A DNA stretch of 64,000 nt from contig JODI01000005.1 in NCBI GenBank assembly GCA_000720805.1, positions 62,001 through 126,000 on the forward strand. Reading direction: 5' to 3'. Position numbers and translations under genes: made by a program. Positions 1 through 8,951 of the stretch are shown here, piece after piece (within the stretch, counting starts at the first letter, position 1; every line of letters begins with the position of its first letter). Source of the DNA: Streptomyces violaceoruber (GTDB lineage Bacteria; Actinomycetota; Actinomycetes; Streptomycetales; Streptomycetaceae). The notes under the pieces are model-generated. The model saw nothing but the letters and a program-made list of their open reading frames with translations. It searched no databases and had not been told where the DNA came from.

Positions 1-420
1 ACCCGCTTCGGCTTCCACCTGCGGGCCGTCGGCGAGATGCCGGACGCGGCCGAGTCGGTCGGGATCGCGGTACGGCGCGTCCAGTACACCGGCCTCGCCC
101 TCAGCGGAGCCCTCGCAGGCCTTGCCGGGGTCTTCCTCAGCATGGGCTACGTCTCCTTCTTCGTCCGGGACATGACGGCCGGCCGCGGCTTCATCGCCCT
201 CGCCGCGGTGTTCCTCGGCGGCCTGCGGCCGTGGGGCGTCTTCCTGGCCGCGCTCGGCTTCGGAGCCGCGGAGGCACTGGCCGTGCAGCTCGGCACCCTC
301 GACGTACCGCCGCAGCTGGTGTCGACGATCCCGTACGTGATGACGCTGGTCGCCCTGGCGCTGTACGCGTGGCGCCGCAAGCGCCGGGGCCGGACCGTGC
401 CGGCCGCCGCCTCGCTCTGA
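1..420 (+). CDS. ABC transporter permease, C-terminal part (5' end outside window)
   Basis: This is the last 139 codons of an inner-membrane permease that is already open at base 1, so the start lies to the left of the window. The visible part begins with TRFGFHLRAVGEMPDAAESV, which matches the cytoplasmic coupling loop (RAVGE-P-AA-S-GI) of the BPD_transp_2 family. That family covers branched-chain amino acid, simple sugar and BMP-type nucleoside importers. Three hydrophobic segments follow, ending in a basic tail (YAWRRKRRGR). The wording of the loop is closer to the nucleoside/sugar (YufQ-like) branch than to LivM, but the substrate cannot be settled from this fragment. Confidence 0.85.
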   Translation, partial: TRFGFHLRAVGEMPDAAESVGIAVRRVQYTGLALSGALAGLAGVFLSMGYVSFFVRDMTAGRGFIALAAVFLGGLRPWGVFLAALGFGAAEALAVQLGTLDVPPQLVSTIPYVMTLVALALYAWRRKRRGRTVPAAASL

Positions 421-466
421 CGCACCCACAGCCCCCTCTTCCCGCCGTCCCTCCGGAAGGACACCC

Positions 467-1689
467 ATGCGCCACGGATCGCCCGCGCGCCACCGCACAC
501 GCGCGCTTCTCAGCTCCCTCGCCGCGGCCGGCCTCCTCGGCAGCCTCGCCCTGACGAACGGTTTCGCGGCGGAACCCGGAGCGACGACCCCCAGGAAGCC
601 GCAGGAGGCGAGGCTCCTCGACACGCTCACGGTCCCTGCCGGGACGACGGAGTTCGGTATGCCGTTCGGCGGCCTGTCCGGAATCGACTACGACCCACGG
701 TCCGGCGAGTACGTCGCCATCAGCGACGACCGCTCGGAGAACGGCAAGGCCCGCTTCTACTCCCTCCGGCTCCCCCTCGACGGGGCGGCCTTCGCCGGCG
801 ACCGGCCCGACCTCGACGGCCTGACCGTGCTCGCCGACACCACCGGAGAGCCCTTCGCCCCCAGGACGGTCGATCCCGAGTCGATCCGCTGGACCCCGGA
901 CGCCAGCAGCGTGCTGTGGACCAGCGAGGGAGCCTCTTCCGTCGGTCAGCCCGCCGTAGGGCCCTTCTGATGGATCTCCGCGGCGTCGCGACGCCCGGCG
1001 GCGGGTACGTACGCGAACTGCCGCTCCCCCAGGCGTACGCCCCCGTCCGGTCGGCCTCGGGCACCCTGATCGCGGGGGTACGCAACAACCAGGCCCTGGA
1101 AGGGCTCACCCTCACCCCGGACGGGCGCACGGTGGCCACCATCACCGAGAACGCCCTCGTCCAGGACGGCCCCGCGGCCGGCCTGACGACCAAGAGCCCG
1201 TCCCGGCTCCTCCTGATGAACCGTCGGGCAGGGCGGCCGGAGGCCGAGCACGTCTACGAGGTCGACCCGATCTCCGACGCGCCCACCGCCCCCCTGCCGC
1301 CCCCGGTCGGCACGTACTCGGCCGACCGCGGAGTCTCCGAGATCCTCGCCGTCAACCGGACCGACTACCTCACCGTGGAGCGGTCCTTCGCCTCCGGCGT
1401 CGGCTTCTCCATCCGCCTCTACTGGACCAGTACCGTCGGCGCGACGGACGTCAACGGCAAGGAGGCCCTGTCCGGAACCGAGAAGCCGATGCGCAAGAGG
1501 CTGCTGTACGACTTCACCACCTCCGGCACCGACGCCGACAACGTCGAGGGCGTCACCTGGGGACCGCGGCTGCCCGACGGCTCCCGCACGCTCGTGCTCG
1601 TCACCGACGACAACTTCGGCTTCAACGGCGGCGCCACGAAGTTCCATCTGCTGGCCGTCCGGGGCCTTGAACGCCACGACGGTCGCTGA
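467..1689 (+). pseudogene. Secreted phytase-like esterase protein, interrupted
   Basis: A good start (GGAAGGACACCC then ATG) and a signal peptide (Arg-rich, then LLSSLAAAGLLGSLAL) open the gene. Frame 2 then reads a beta-propeller protein of the esterase-like/phytase-like family: GGLSGIDYDP near residue 65, then PESIRWTPDASSVLWTSEG. Frame 2 stops at 970. The family continues in frame 1 with GGYVRELPLPQAYAPVRS, NNQALEGLTLTPDG, ILAVNRTDYLTVERSF and a C-terminal TDDNFGFNGGATKFHLLAV, ending at 1689. The break coincides with a 43-base insertion-element end (957-999). Both halves are well preserved, so the damage looks recent. It could still yield a short secreted fragment. Confidence 0.8.
957..999. 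repeat. Solo insertion-element end inside the phytase-like gene
   Basis: These 43 bases start TAGGGCCCTTCTGATGGATC and run into a 14-bp perfect palindrome (GGCGTCGCGACGCC). They match 16690-16731 apart from one missing G in that copy. At 16690 the sequence is the left terminal repeat of a 105-bp element. No matching right terminal repeat follows here, so this is a truncated insertion or an excision scar. It shifts the reading frame of the host gene and supplies the stop codon. Confidence 0.8.
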
Positions 1690-1912
1690 TGTCGCGTCAT
1701 GACCTCGTGTGCCCGTCGGTGCGGCGGCGGCAGGGCGAAGACGATGCCGTGATGGGCCGTTACGGGCCGTGTCGCGGTTTTCGCCAGGCGCCGGTCAGAA
1801 GGGCGCGGAGGCACCTGACCGACCAGGGCTCACCCGTGCCTGCCGCCGCCGGACATCGGCGCTCCGGCAGCGGGCCTGGCTGGCTCCGTCATCCGGTCTG
1901 CCCGGGACCGGT

Positions 1913-2986
1913 TCAGCCGCGGGTGGCGACCGAGGCGCCTCCGAAGACCAGGCCCTTGGTCAGGGGCCGATCCATGAACGACCTCGGGAAGATCGGCTCG
2001 GGAGCGCCGACCGAGTGCAGCCGCGCGAGATGCTCGGCGGTCAGGACCACATCGAGGGCAGCGATGTTTTTCTCCGCCTGGGCGAGGGTGCGGGCCCCGA
2101 TGATGGGCGAGGTCACCGCGGGGTTGGCAAGGGTCCAGGCGAGTGCCACCTGCGCCGGCTCGGCGCCCAGTTCGGCGGCCACCTCACGCACCACGTCGGC
2201 GACGGCGAGGGAGCGTTCCGTCAGGTTGCCGGAGGCTTCGATGACCCCCTTGCGGGAGCCGGCCGCGGTGCCCTGGCCGGTGTCGCCGACCAGGTCGTCC
2301 CGGCTGTACTTGCCGGTCAGAACGCCGCCGCCCAGCGCCGACCACGGCACGACCCCCATCCCCTTGCTCGCGGCCAGGGGAATCAACTCGTGCTCGACCG
2401 TGCGCTGGATGAGGCTGTACTCGATCTGCAGGGCGACGAAGGGCGACCAGTTCAGCAGTTCGGCCATGGTCTGCATCTCGGCGATGCGCCAGGCCGGCGT
2501 GTTGCAGATCCCGACGTAGACGACCTTGCCGCTGGTGACGAGGTCGTCCAGGCCGCGCATGACCTCCTGGGAGGACGTGGTGAAGTCCCAGCCGTGCAGA
2601 TAGAGGAGATCGATGCGGTCCGTCTGCAGCTGGCGCAGACTGGTCTCCACCGACCGGATCATGTTGAGCCTGTGGTTGCCGCCGGAGTTGGGGTTGCCCG
2701 GCTCGCGGGCCATGGTGAACTTCGTGCCGACCACGACCCGGTCACGGCGGCCCTTGAGAAAGTTGCCCAGCAGTCGTTCGGCCGCTCCGTCGGTGTAGTT
2801 GACCGAGGTGTCCACGAAGTTGCCACCGCGGTCGAGGTAGAGGTCGAAGATCTTGGCAGCCTCCTCGGGGCCGGCGCCCCAGCCCCACTCCTCACCGAAG
2901 GTCATGGTGCCCAGGCTGAGGGGTGAGACGCGCAGCCCGGAGCGGCCGAGAAGGCGGTAGTCGTCAAGGGAGGGTGTGTGGGACAT
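1913..2986 (-). CDS. Aldo/keto reductase
   Basis: This 357-residue NADPH-dependent aldo/keto reductase has a TIM-barrel fold. The catalytic tetrad is visible: Asp59 in FVDTSVNY, Tyr64 in NYTDG, Lys89 in VGTKF and His131 in LYLHGWD. The C-terminal cofactor region SPIIGARTLAQAEKNIAAL is also present. Start chosen: an upstream in-frame ATG exists at 3124, but the ATG at 2986 has AGGAG seven bases before it and begins the conserved LGRSGLRVSPLSLGTMTFG. A decayed TetR gene lies just upstream in the opposite direction, which suggests the reductase was once controlled by it. The substrate is unknown. Confidence 0.92.
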   Translation of the reverse strand: MSHTPSLDDYRLLGRSGLRVSPLSLGTMTFGEEWGWGAGPEEAAKIFDLYLDRGGNFVDTSVNYTDGAAERLLGNFLKGRRDRVVVGTKFTMAREPGNPNSGGNHRLNMIRSVETSLRQLQTDRIDLLYLHGWDFTTSSQEVMRGLDDLVTSGKVVYVGICNTPAWRIAEMQTMAELLNWSPFVALQIEYSLIQRTVEHELIPLAASKGMGVVPWSALGGGVLTGKYSRDDLVGDTGQGTAAGSRKGVIEASGNLTERSLAVADVVREVAAELGAEPAQVALAWTLANPAVTSPIIGARTLAQAEKNIAALDVVLTAEHLARLHSVGAPEPIFPRSFMDRPLTKGLVFGGASVATRG

Positions 2987-3124
2987 GAGGGATCTCCTGT
3001 GGGATGAAAAAGGGGGAGAAGGGAGCGGAAGAGGGTGCTTGCCGCCCGCGCTTCTCGACCGTATTCCTCTCGGGCAGGGGTGTCGTGGCTGTCCTGCACC
3101 CAGGAGCGGCACCCCTCCCTCCAT

Positions 3125-3338
3125 GCCGGCGGGGGTGGCCAGGCTCTGTGACGCCGCGCCCGAGCTGCTCGCCCCGATGCCGCCGCGTGGCGCCCTGCGT
3201 TCCTTGGGTGGGCCGGTTCATCGACCGCGCGACCGCCGAACTGGGTATGGCCGACGCCCTGCGCCCGGCGAGCCGGACCAGCGGGAGCAGGCCGAGCGCC
3301 TCCTCGACCTCACCCTGGACGGACTGAGCACCGGCTGA
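3125..3338 (+). pseudogene. TetR-family regulator remnant (C-terminal domain)
   Basis: Pieces of a TetR C-terminal ligand domain appear in two frames. One frame reads VARLCDAAPELLAPMPPRGA. A shifted frame reads WVGRFIDRATAELGMADALR. The first frame then returns with EPDQREQAERLLDLTLDGL and a stop at 3338. The N-terminal DNA-binding helix-turn-helix is missing, and about 60 residues between the last two pieces appear deleted. It lies divergent to the aldo/keto reductase at 1913-2986, the usual place for a TetR repressor of such a gene. The assignment rests on recognised wording of the C-terminal domain, not on a search. Confidence 0.5.
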
Positions 3339-3457
3339 GGTGAGGAGTGGTCAGGCGACCTCCGGACCGCCTCCCGTCGTGATCAACGGATGGGCGACCT
3401 CCCATCCGGCCCGCCGTGACTCCACCTGCGCGCAGCGGAGATCCATCAGAAGGTTCC

Positions 3458-4510
3458 CTAGGCGTGCTGTCCTGACCTGTCGACCGAGGGGTCAACCTTC
3501 TCGTGCTCCCCAGACGCATGGGGGCGGAGGTTCGACCGGACGAACTGGGTGGGCGTCTGGCCGAACTGCTTCTTGAAGGCTCGGATGAAGTGGCTGCTGT
3601 CGGCGAACCGCCAGTGCGCGGCGAGTTCCGACGTGCTCGGCCGGACACCCGGCGAGGAGAGCTCCAGCCGAGCGTTCTCCAGCCGCCTGCGGCGGATGTA
3701 CGCGCTCACCGACTCGTCGGCCGCGGCGAACGCCCGGTGCAAGGTCCGTACCGAGACGTTGAGTTCGCGGGCCAGGACGGCGGGGGAGAGGTCGGGATCG
3801 GTGAGGCGGCCGTCCGCGATGTCCTTCGCCGCCTGGGCCAGCGCGGGAGCCAGCCGGGGCTCCTTGTCGTCGAACCCCCGCGTCAACACTCCCTTGACCA
3901 GTTCGACGAGAGAGTTGCGGGCGGCCCGCACACCGGCCGGAGCGAGGTCGTTCAGCGTGGCGTCGGCCATCTTGGTGTAGGCCAAGAGCAGCCGCAGTTC
4001 CGGTGAGTCCGCCGGTCCGACGACCGGCCGGTCGCCGATCAGCGGCCTGAGCGTCGAGGCCGGCAGAATCAGCACACCCGCCGCCGTACTCGGCTCCGTC
4101 TCGAACCGCACCGGCGGGCCGTTGTGCCGCACGATGAACTGCCCGGCCGGCACGGAGACCTCGTCGCCGTCGCGCGGTCCGGCGAAGCGCCACTCGCCAC
4201 GCCGCATCACATGCACCAGGACCCGGTCGTCGAGATGGTGGGAGACGCCCCGTGTGCCGCCGGCCAGCGACGCGCCGTACATGTCCGCGATCACCGTGTC
4301 GTGCACCGTGGACGCGTGGACGCGGATCCGGAAGTCACCGGAGGCGAGCGGTTCGAGGGGCGGCAGCGGGAGCTCCTCACCGACCTGTCCCTCCCACTCG
4401 CGTCGGAAGACGTCGAAGCCCTCCCCCGCGGTGCTCGAGGCCGTGACATCCACGAAGAAGTTCCTGCCGGGCCCGCCGACCCGTGGTTCGGTGCTTCCCA
4501 GGTCGCTCAT
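3458..4510 (-). CDS. AraC-family transcriptional regulator
   Basis: This 350-residue regulator has an N-terminal AraC-like ligand-binding cupin domain (about residues 20-190, with FRIRVHASTVHDTVIADMYG). A C-terminal two-HTH AraC DNA-binding domain follows (about 245-340), including LARELNVSVRTLHRAFAAAD and FADSSHFIRAFKKQFGQTPT. The ATG at 4510 was chosen. Another in-frame ATG at 4570 would add 20 residues, and neither has a strong ribosome site. It is divergent from the O-methyltransferase at 4752, a natural target. The gene faces the TetR remnant at its 3' end. Confidence 0.88.
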   Translation of the reverse strand: MSDLGSTEPRVGGPGRNFFVDVTASSTAGEGFDVFRREWEGQVGEELPLPPLEPLASGDFRIRVHASTVHDTVIADMYGASLAGGTRGVSHHLDDRVLVHVMRRGEWRFAGPRDGDEVSVPAGQFIVRHNGPPVRFETEPSTAAGVLILPASTLRPLIGDRPVVGPADSPELRLLLAYTKMADATLNDLAPAGVRAARNSLVELVKGVLTRGFDDKEPRLAPALAQAAKDIADGRLTDPDLSPAVLARELNVSVRTLHRAFAAADESVSAYIRRRRLENARLELSSPGVRPSTSELAAHWRFADSSHFIRAFKKQFGQTPTQFVRSNLRPHASGEHEKVDPSVDRSGQHA

Positions 4511-4751
4511 TGCGCCCAACGCCCCAACTCGCCCATCTGCCAATGACTTTCGCGGGTCATCTTTCACCATGCCGGGACGTGGACCATGGCACTGACGTTC
4601 TGTCGGCGCGGCGCTGCGATACAAGCCTGCGCCGTGGCGGTCTCCCTAGGGTGAGCCGTGGGGACTGTGCCGCAGAGCACGGGGGCCGGGTCTGTCGGCC
4701 CTGCCGTCCGCAGTCTCCCCCCTTCCGCATGCTGAGAGGTTCTGAACTGTC

Positions 4752-5801
4752 ATGACTGAGATGCCGCGTGGTACCGACGTCGCGCCGAGCGATCCCGCGG
4801 CGGACGCCGCCGCCGTATTCGATCTGCTGAGCGGCCTCGCCGTCGCCCAGATCCTGCGGGCCCTGGCCGCGTTGCGCATAGCCGACCATCTCGCCGACGG
4901 CGCCCTGACCGCCGAGGAGGTGGCCGAACGCGAGGACAGCCATCCGCGGGCCACCTACCGGCTGATGCGCGCGGCCTCGTCGTTGGGTCTGCTGAGCTAC
5001 GAAGGGGATCATCGTTTCGGCCTCACCGGACGAGGCCGGCTGCTGCGTTCCGGTGTGCCCGGCTCCCTGCGCTCGCTGGTGCTGACCCAGACGGGACACT
5101 CGCACTGGCAGTCCTGGGCCCTCTTCCCGGAGGCGGTGCGGCAAGGAACCACCCAGACGAAGAAGGCGCTGGGCTCGGACATTTTCGAGTACTTCGCACA
5201 ACCGGAGAACGCCGACGAGGCCGCGCTCTTCGCCCAGGCGATGGGAGACCTGTCCGGCCTCGTGACGCAGGGCGCCGTGGCCGCGCTCTCCACCACCGGT
5301 GTGTCCACCGTGGTCGACGTCGGCGGTGCGAACGGTGATTTCGTCCTGGCGCTGATGGAGGCCGATCCGCGGCTGCACGGACAAGTACTCGACCTGCCCC
5401 ACGCCGTCGACAGCGCACGCGGCGCGGCCGAGAAGCATGGTCTGTCCGGCCGCTTCTCCGCGCTTGCGGGCGACTTCTTCGCGGAGGTTCCTTCCGCGGA
5501 CCTCTACCTCCTGAAGACGATCCTGCACGACTGGGACGACACCCAGTGCACGCAGATCCTGCGGAATTGCCGGTCGGCGGTGAACGACGGGGGACGCGCA
5601 CTGGTCGTCGAGATGGTCATCGGCGAGATCGGCAAGCCCGACTTCGCCACCCGTGCGGACATGACCATGCTCACCATGACCAACGGCCAGGAACGCGATC
5701 TCGACGAATTCGACGCCCTCTTCGCGGCCTCGGGCTGGCGCCGCTCCACCACCTACCCCGTGGGCGGCGGCTACTTCGGTATGGAGCTCGTCGCCGTCTG
5801 A
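4752..5801 (+). CDS. SAM-dependent O-methyltransferase (acetylserotonin/hydroxyneurosporene type)
   Basis: This 349-residue class I methyltransferase is of the small-molecule O-methyltransferase type. The N-terminal winged-helix dimerisation domain (about residues 20-105) reads FDLLSGLAVAQILRALAALR and contains EEVAEREDSHPRATYRLMRA. The SAM-binding motif is VVDVGGANGDFVLALMEADP near residue 180, and the catalytic segment LLKTILHDWDDTQCTQIL holds the expected His. Such enzymes methylate phenolic or polyketide natural products. Here the gene stands alone beside an AraC regulator and no biosynthetic cluster is visible, so the substrate is not known. Confidence 0.9.
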   Translation: MTEMPRGTDVAPSDPAADAAAVFDLLSGLAVAQILRALAALRIADHLADGALTAEEVAEREDSHPRATYRLMRAASSLGLLSYEGDHRFGLTGRGRLLRSGVPGSLRSLVLTQTGHSHWQSWALFPEAVRQGTTQTKKALGSDIFEYFAQPENADEAALFAQAMGDLSGLVTQGAVAALSTTGVSTVVDVGGANGDFVLALMEADPRLHGQVLDLPHAVDSARGAAEKHGLSGRFSALAGDFFAEVPSADLYLLKTILHDWDDTQCTQILRNCRSAVNDGGRALVVEMVIGEIGKPDFATRADMTMLTMTNGQERDLDEFDALFAASGWRRSTTYPVGGGYFGMELVAV

Positions 5802-5868
5802 CGGCTGTGCGGCGAACCGACGTACTTGCGCGCCCGAGCTGTTGACCGGACGCCATGCCGGAACTCCG

Positions 5869-6729
5869 TCAGACAGTGGCGCGGTCGTCGGGGTAGTCGG
5901 CGCTGAGGGTGACGTCGCGCCATGCGGTGAAGTCGGCCTTGAGGGTGTCGAGCCTGGCCGTGGCAACGTCAAGGGCGACCTTGCCCAGGAGCAGGCGCAG
6001 CGGGGGGTTCTCGGACCGCACCGCTTCGATGATGGCCGCGGCGGCGCGTTCGGGGTCGCCGGGCTGGTGCCCGTAGGTGTCCAGGGTGCTCTTGCGGCGG
6101 GCGCCGGCGGTGTCCGCGTAGTCGTCGATCCGCGTGGCCGACTGGCGCATGGAGGGACCGGACCAGTTGGTGCGGAAGGCGCCGGGCTCGACGATCGTGA
6201 CGTCGATGCCCAGCGGTGCCACCTCGGCGGCGAGTGACTCGGACAGTCCTTCGACGGCGAACTTGGTGGCGTGGTAGTAACCCGTGGCACCGAAGGCGGC
6301 GAGGCCTCCGAGCGAGGAGATGTTGACGATGTGGCCACGGCCGCGGGCGCGCATTCCCGGCAGTACGGCGCGTGTGACATCCACCAGACCGAAGACGTTC
6401 GTGTCGAACAGGGCGCGGATCTCGTCGTCCTCGCCCTCCTCGAGGGCGGCGAGGTAGCCGTAGCCCGCGTTGTTGACGAGTACGTCGAGATGGCCGAAGG
6501 ACTCCTGCGCGGCCTCGACCGCCTTCTCGATCTGCCGGGCGTCGGTGACATCGAGCGCCAGGCCGAGCGCGCGGTTGTCGTGGCGGGCGACGATGTCCGC
6601 CACCGCCTGCGGGTCGCGGGCGGTGACCACGGCTCGCCAGCCCCGGTCGAGAACCGCGTCGGCCAGGGCGCGGCCGAGGCCGGTCGAACAGCCCGTGATG
6701 AGCCAGACGGGTGCCGAGTCGTCAGGCAT
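5869..6729 (-). CDS. SDR-family oxidoreductase
   Basis: This 286-residue classical short-chain dehydrogenase has the cofactor motif TGCSTGLGRAL near residue 13, NNAGYGY, a catalytic Ser in NISSLGGLAAFG, and Tyr/Lys in GYYHATKFAVEGLSESLA. The C-terminal extension with DTYGHQPGDPERAAAAIIEA fits the subgroup that resembles retinol or ketoreductase-type SDRs. The ATG at 6729 (GAAGGGA about ten bases upstream) was chosen over in-frame starts further out because it begins just before the cofactor motif. It lies downstream of the XRE regulator at 6889 on the same strand, which probably controls it. Confidence 0.9.
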   Translation of the reverse strand: MPDDSAPVWLITGCSTGLGRALADAVLDRGWRAVVTARDPQAVADIVARHDNRALGLALDVTDARQIEKAVEAAQESFGHLDVLVNNAGYGYLAALEEGEDDEIRALFDTNVFGLVDVTRAVLPGMRARGRGHIVNISSLGGLAAFGATGYYHATKFAVEGLSESLAAEVAPLGIDVTIVEPGAFRTNWSGPSMRQSATRIDDYADTAGARRKSTLDTYGHQPGDPERAAAAIIEAVRSENPPLRLLLGKVALDVATARLDTLKADFTAWRDVTLSADYPDDRATV

Positions 6730-6888
6730 GGGGGAAATCCCTTCATGAGATGTGGCGTTGAGTGACACACCACGGTGTACGTGTGTGGCGTATCGGCATG
6801 ACGTGCAGGCATGGCTTATGCGCATGACGGACGTGGCATGGCGTACGGGCGCGGCGAGCGTCAGGGAAATGGGGCGGCCGGAGTGAGT

Positions 6889-7767
6889 TCAGTCGCCTGT
6901 GGCCATGTCCTGCCGCGCGGAATCGGCAGCTTGCGCGGTGTCCGTCGCGGTGAGGCTGCCGAGCAAGGACAGTGCGTGGGCGGAGGGGCTGCCGGGCTCG
7001 GCCTGGTAGACGACGAGTTGTTGGCCCGGCGCGCTGTTGATGGTCAAGGACTCGTAGTCCAGGGTGAGTTCACCGACGACCGGGTGCCGGAAGCGTTTGG
7101 TCTCGTGCCTCTTCTGGCGGATGTCATGACGCGCCCACAACGTGCGGAACGCTTCGCTCTTGAGTGACAACTCGCCCACCAGGTCGATCATCCGCGGGTC
7201 GTCGTAGTCGGTTCCCGCGGCCTCGCGCAGGCCGCCGACCGTGTTGGCGGCGACCCGGTCCCAGTCCGGGTAGAAATCCCGGGCGTCCGGGTCGAGGAAG
7301 ACGAGCCGCATCAGGTCCCCGCTGTAGGTGTGGCCGGCGAACAGGGCGCCGCCCAGGGGGTTGTGCGCCAGCACGTCCATGCAGCGCCCCAGGATCACGG
7401 CGGGTGTGCCGGTCCAGCTGTTCATCATCCGCAGCAGAGCGGGACTCACCCGTTGACGCCGGACGTTCTTGTCCTTGTGCCCACGTCCCGGCACGGGCCG
7501 GGCCAGCCGGTGCAGATGGGCAACGGCGTCGTCGTCGAGCAACAGTGCCCGGGCCAGTGCGTCGACCACCTGTACCGAGGGGTTCCTCTCGCGGCCCTGC
7601 TCCAGGCGTACGTAGTAGTCGGTGCTCAGTCCGGCCAGCATGGCGACCTCCTCCCGGCGCAGACCCGCCACACGGCGGCGGCCGATCACGGGCACGCCCT
7701 GCTCCTCGGGCCGCACAAGGCCGCGTCGAGCTCGCAGGAACTGTCCCAGAAGGTTGTCGCCGTCCAT
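6889..7767 (-). CDS. XRE-family regulator with MmyB-like ligand domain (first copy)
   Basis: This 292-residue regulator has an N-terminal helix-turn-helix (RRVAGLRREEVAMLAGLSTD, then YYVRLEQGRERNPSVQVVDA). An MmyB-like PAS-type ligand-binding domain follows from about residue 105 (VILGRCMDVLAHNPLGGALF and a C-terminal HPVVGELTLDYESLTI). The family is abundant in Streptomyces and usually sits beside a dehydrogenase it controls. Here it precedes the SDR at 5869-6729 on the same strand. The gene at 7900-8763 is a second member of the same family, on the same strand with a gap of about 130 bases. Confidence 0.9.
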   Translation of the reverse strand: MDGDNLLGQFLRARRGLVRPEEQGVPVIGRRRVAGLRREEVAMLAGLSTDYYVRLEQGRERNPSVQVVDALARALLLDDDAVAHLHRLARPVPGRGHKDKNVRRQRVSPALLRMMNSWTGTPAVILGRCMDVLAHNPLGGALFAGHTYSGDLMRLVFLDPDARDFYPDWDRVAANTVGGLREAAGTDYDDPRMIDLVGELSLKSEAFRTLWARHDIRQKRHETKRFRHPVVGELTLDYESLTINSAPGQQLVVYQAEPGSPSAHALSLLGSLTATDTAQAADSARQDMATGD

Positions 7768-7899
7768 GCCTTCGACAGTAGACCCGCGCCATGCCCGAGG
7801 CAGCTGCGCAAGGTGGCCGCGATACTCCTACCATCGGCTCGGCTCCGCTACTTCACCTCACCGCGCCGCGCAGGGTCGGGCCGGTCGGAAGGGCCGCAG

Positions 7900-8763
7900 T
7901 CACTTCTGAACGCCGGCAGTCATGTCCTGGGTGCCGATCACGGAGAGAAGTTGCAGCTGAGCGGCGCCTTCGGTGCCGGGTGGTGCGCTGAACCACAGCA
8001 GACGCTGGCGTCCGTCCTCGCTGAACAGGCTGTGGCAGTCCAGCTCGATGACGCCCAGGGCCGCGTGCACGATGCGTTTGTGGTCGGTCCGTCTCAGGCC
8101 GACATCGTGGGTGTCCCACAGGTCGGCGAACTCCTGGTTGCGTCGTCGTAGCGTGGCCACCATCTGGTGCACCTCGGTGTCGCTGTCGCGCCGTGCGGCG
8201 ACCGCCTGAAGGTCGGCGACGAAGACCCGCGAGTGGTGGGGGTGGTCCTCGGCCGGGTAGAGAGCCCGGGCGCCGGGATCGGTGAACCAGCGGTGGACGA
8301 AGCTTGCTTCGGGGCCGCGCACCGCCGGAGGCCGGCCGACGAGCGCGGCGGCCAGACGGTTCTGGACCAGGGTTTCGTGCAGGTCGGTGATGACCTGGGC
8401 GGGAGTGGTGGTGAGCTGGTCCAGCAGGCCGAGCAGGGCCGGCTGCACATGTGCCGTCGGGCCGTGCGCGGCCGGGGGGACGCGACGGCCGGCGAGATGG
8501 AACAAGTGGTCGCGTTCGTCGCCGTTCAGGCGCAGCGCCCGGGCCAGCGCGGCCAGCACCTGGGCCGAGGGCTGGGTGCCACGTCCCCGTTCCAGCTCCG
8601 TGTAGTAGTCGGCGGACAGGCCCGCCAGCTGGGAGACCTCCTCGCGCCGCAGTCCGGGCACCCGGCGCCGGGGACCGGTGGGCAGGCCGACGTCGGACGG
8701 GCGGACGCGGGCGCGGCGGGACTTCAGGAACGCGGCGAGTTCGGAGTGGTTCACGCTCCTCAT
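7900..8763 (-). CDS. XRE-family regulator with MmyB-like ligand domain (second copy)
   Basis: This 287-residue protein is a paralogue of the neighbouring 6889-7767 gene. The helix-turn-helix reads RRVPGLRREEVSQLAGLSAD then YYTELERGRGTQPSAQVLAA. The ligand-binding part has QVITDLHETLVQNRLAAALV and ends with IELDCHSLFSEDGRQRLLWF. The ATG at 8763 is preferred to an in-frame upstream start at 8847, because it leaves the normal short lead before the HTH and has AGGTGACG just ahead. It is divergent from the SDR at 8952, with about 190 bases of shared control region, so that SDR is the likely target. Confidence 0.9.
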   Translation of the reverse strand: MRSVNHSELAAFLKSRRARVRPSDVGLPTGPRRRVPGLRREEVSQLAGLSADYYTELERGRGTQPSAQVLAALARALRLNGDERDHLFHLAGRRVPPAAHGPTAHVQPALLGLLDQLTTTPAQVITDLHETLVQNRLAAALVGRPPAVRGPEASFVHRWFTDPGARALYPAEDHPHHSRVFVADLQAVAARRDSDTEVHQMVATLRRRNQEFADLWDTHDVGLRRTDHKRIVHAALGVIELDCHSLFSEDGRQRLLWFSAPPGTEGAAQLQLLSVIGTQDMTAGVQK

Positions 8764-8951
8764 CGTCACCTGTCCGGGTGTCCTGAGCCAGGGGGTGGCA
8801 ACCCCTGGGTGGAGACAGCCCTGGCTGGTAAGGCAGCACCGGGCCACGCTTCAGAGGCAGGCGGGGGTCAGCCGGTGACGACGGCACCGACGCCCCGTCA
8901 CGATCCACCCGTCGTGGCACTTCGTGTCCGGTACCTCTCACAGGAGTCATC

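Noticed and set aside
946..1677. Minus-strand open frame across the phytase-like gene
   Set aside because: It is a shadow of the plus-strand gene; the shared segment with another minus frame is only the mobile-element end read backwards.
4557..6812. A 751-codon minus-strand open frame
   Set aside because: It overlaps the real O-methyltransferase and SDR genes in other frames and shows no family pattern.
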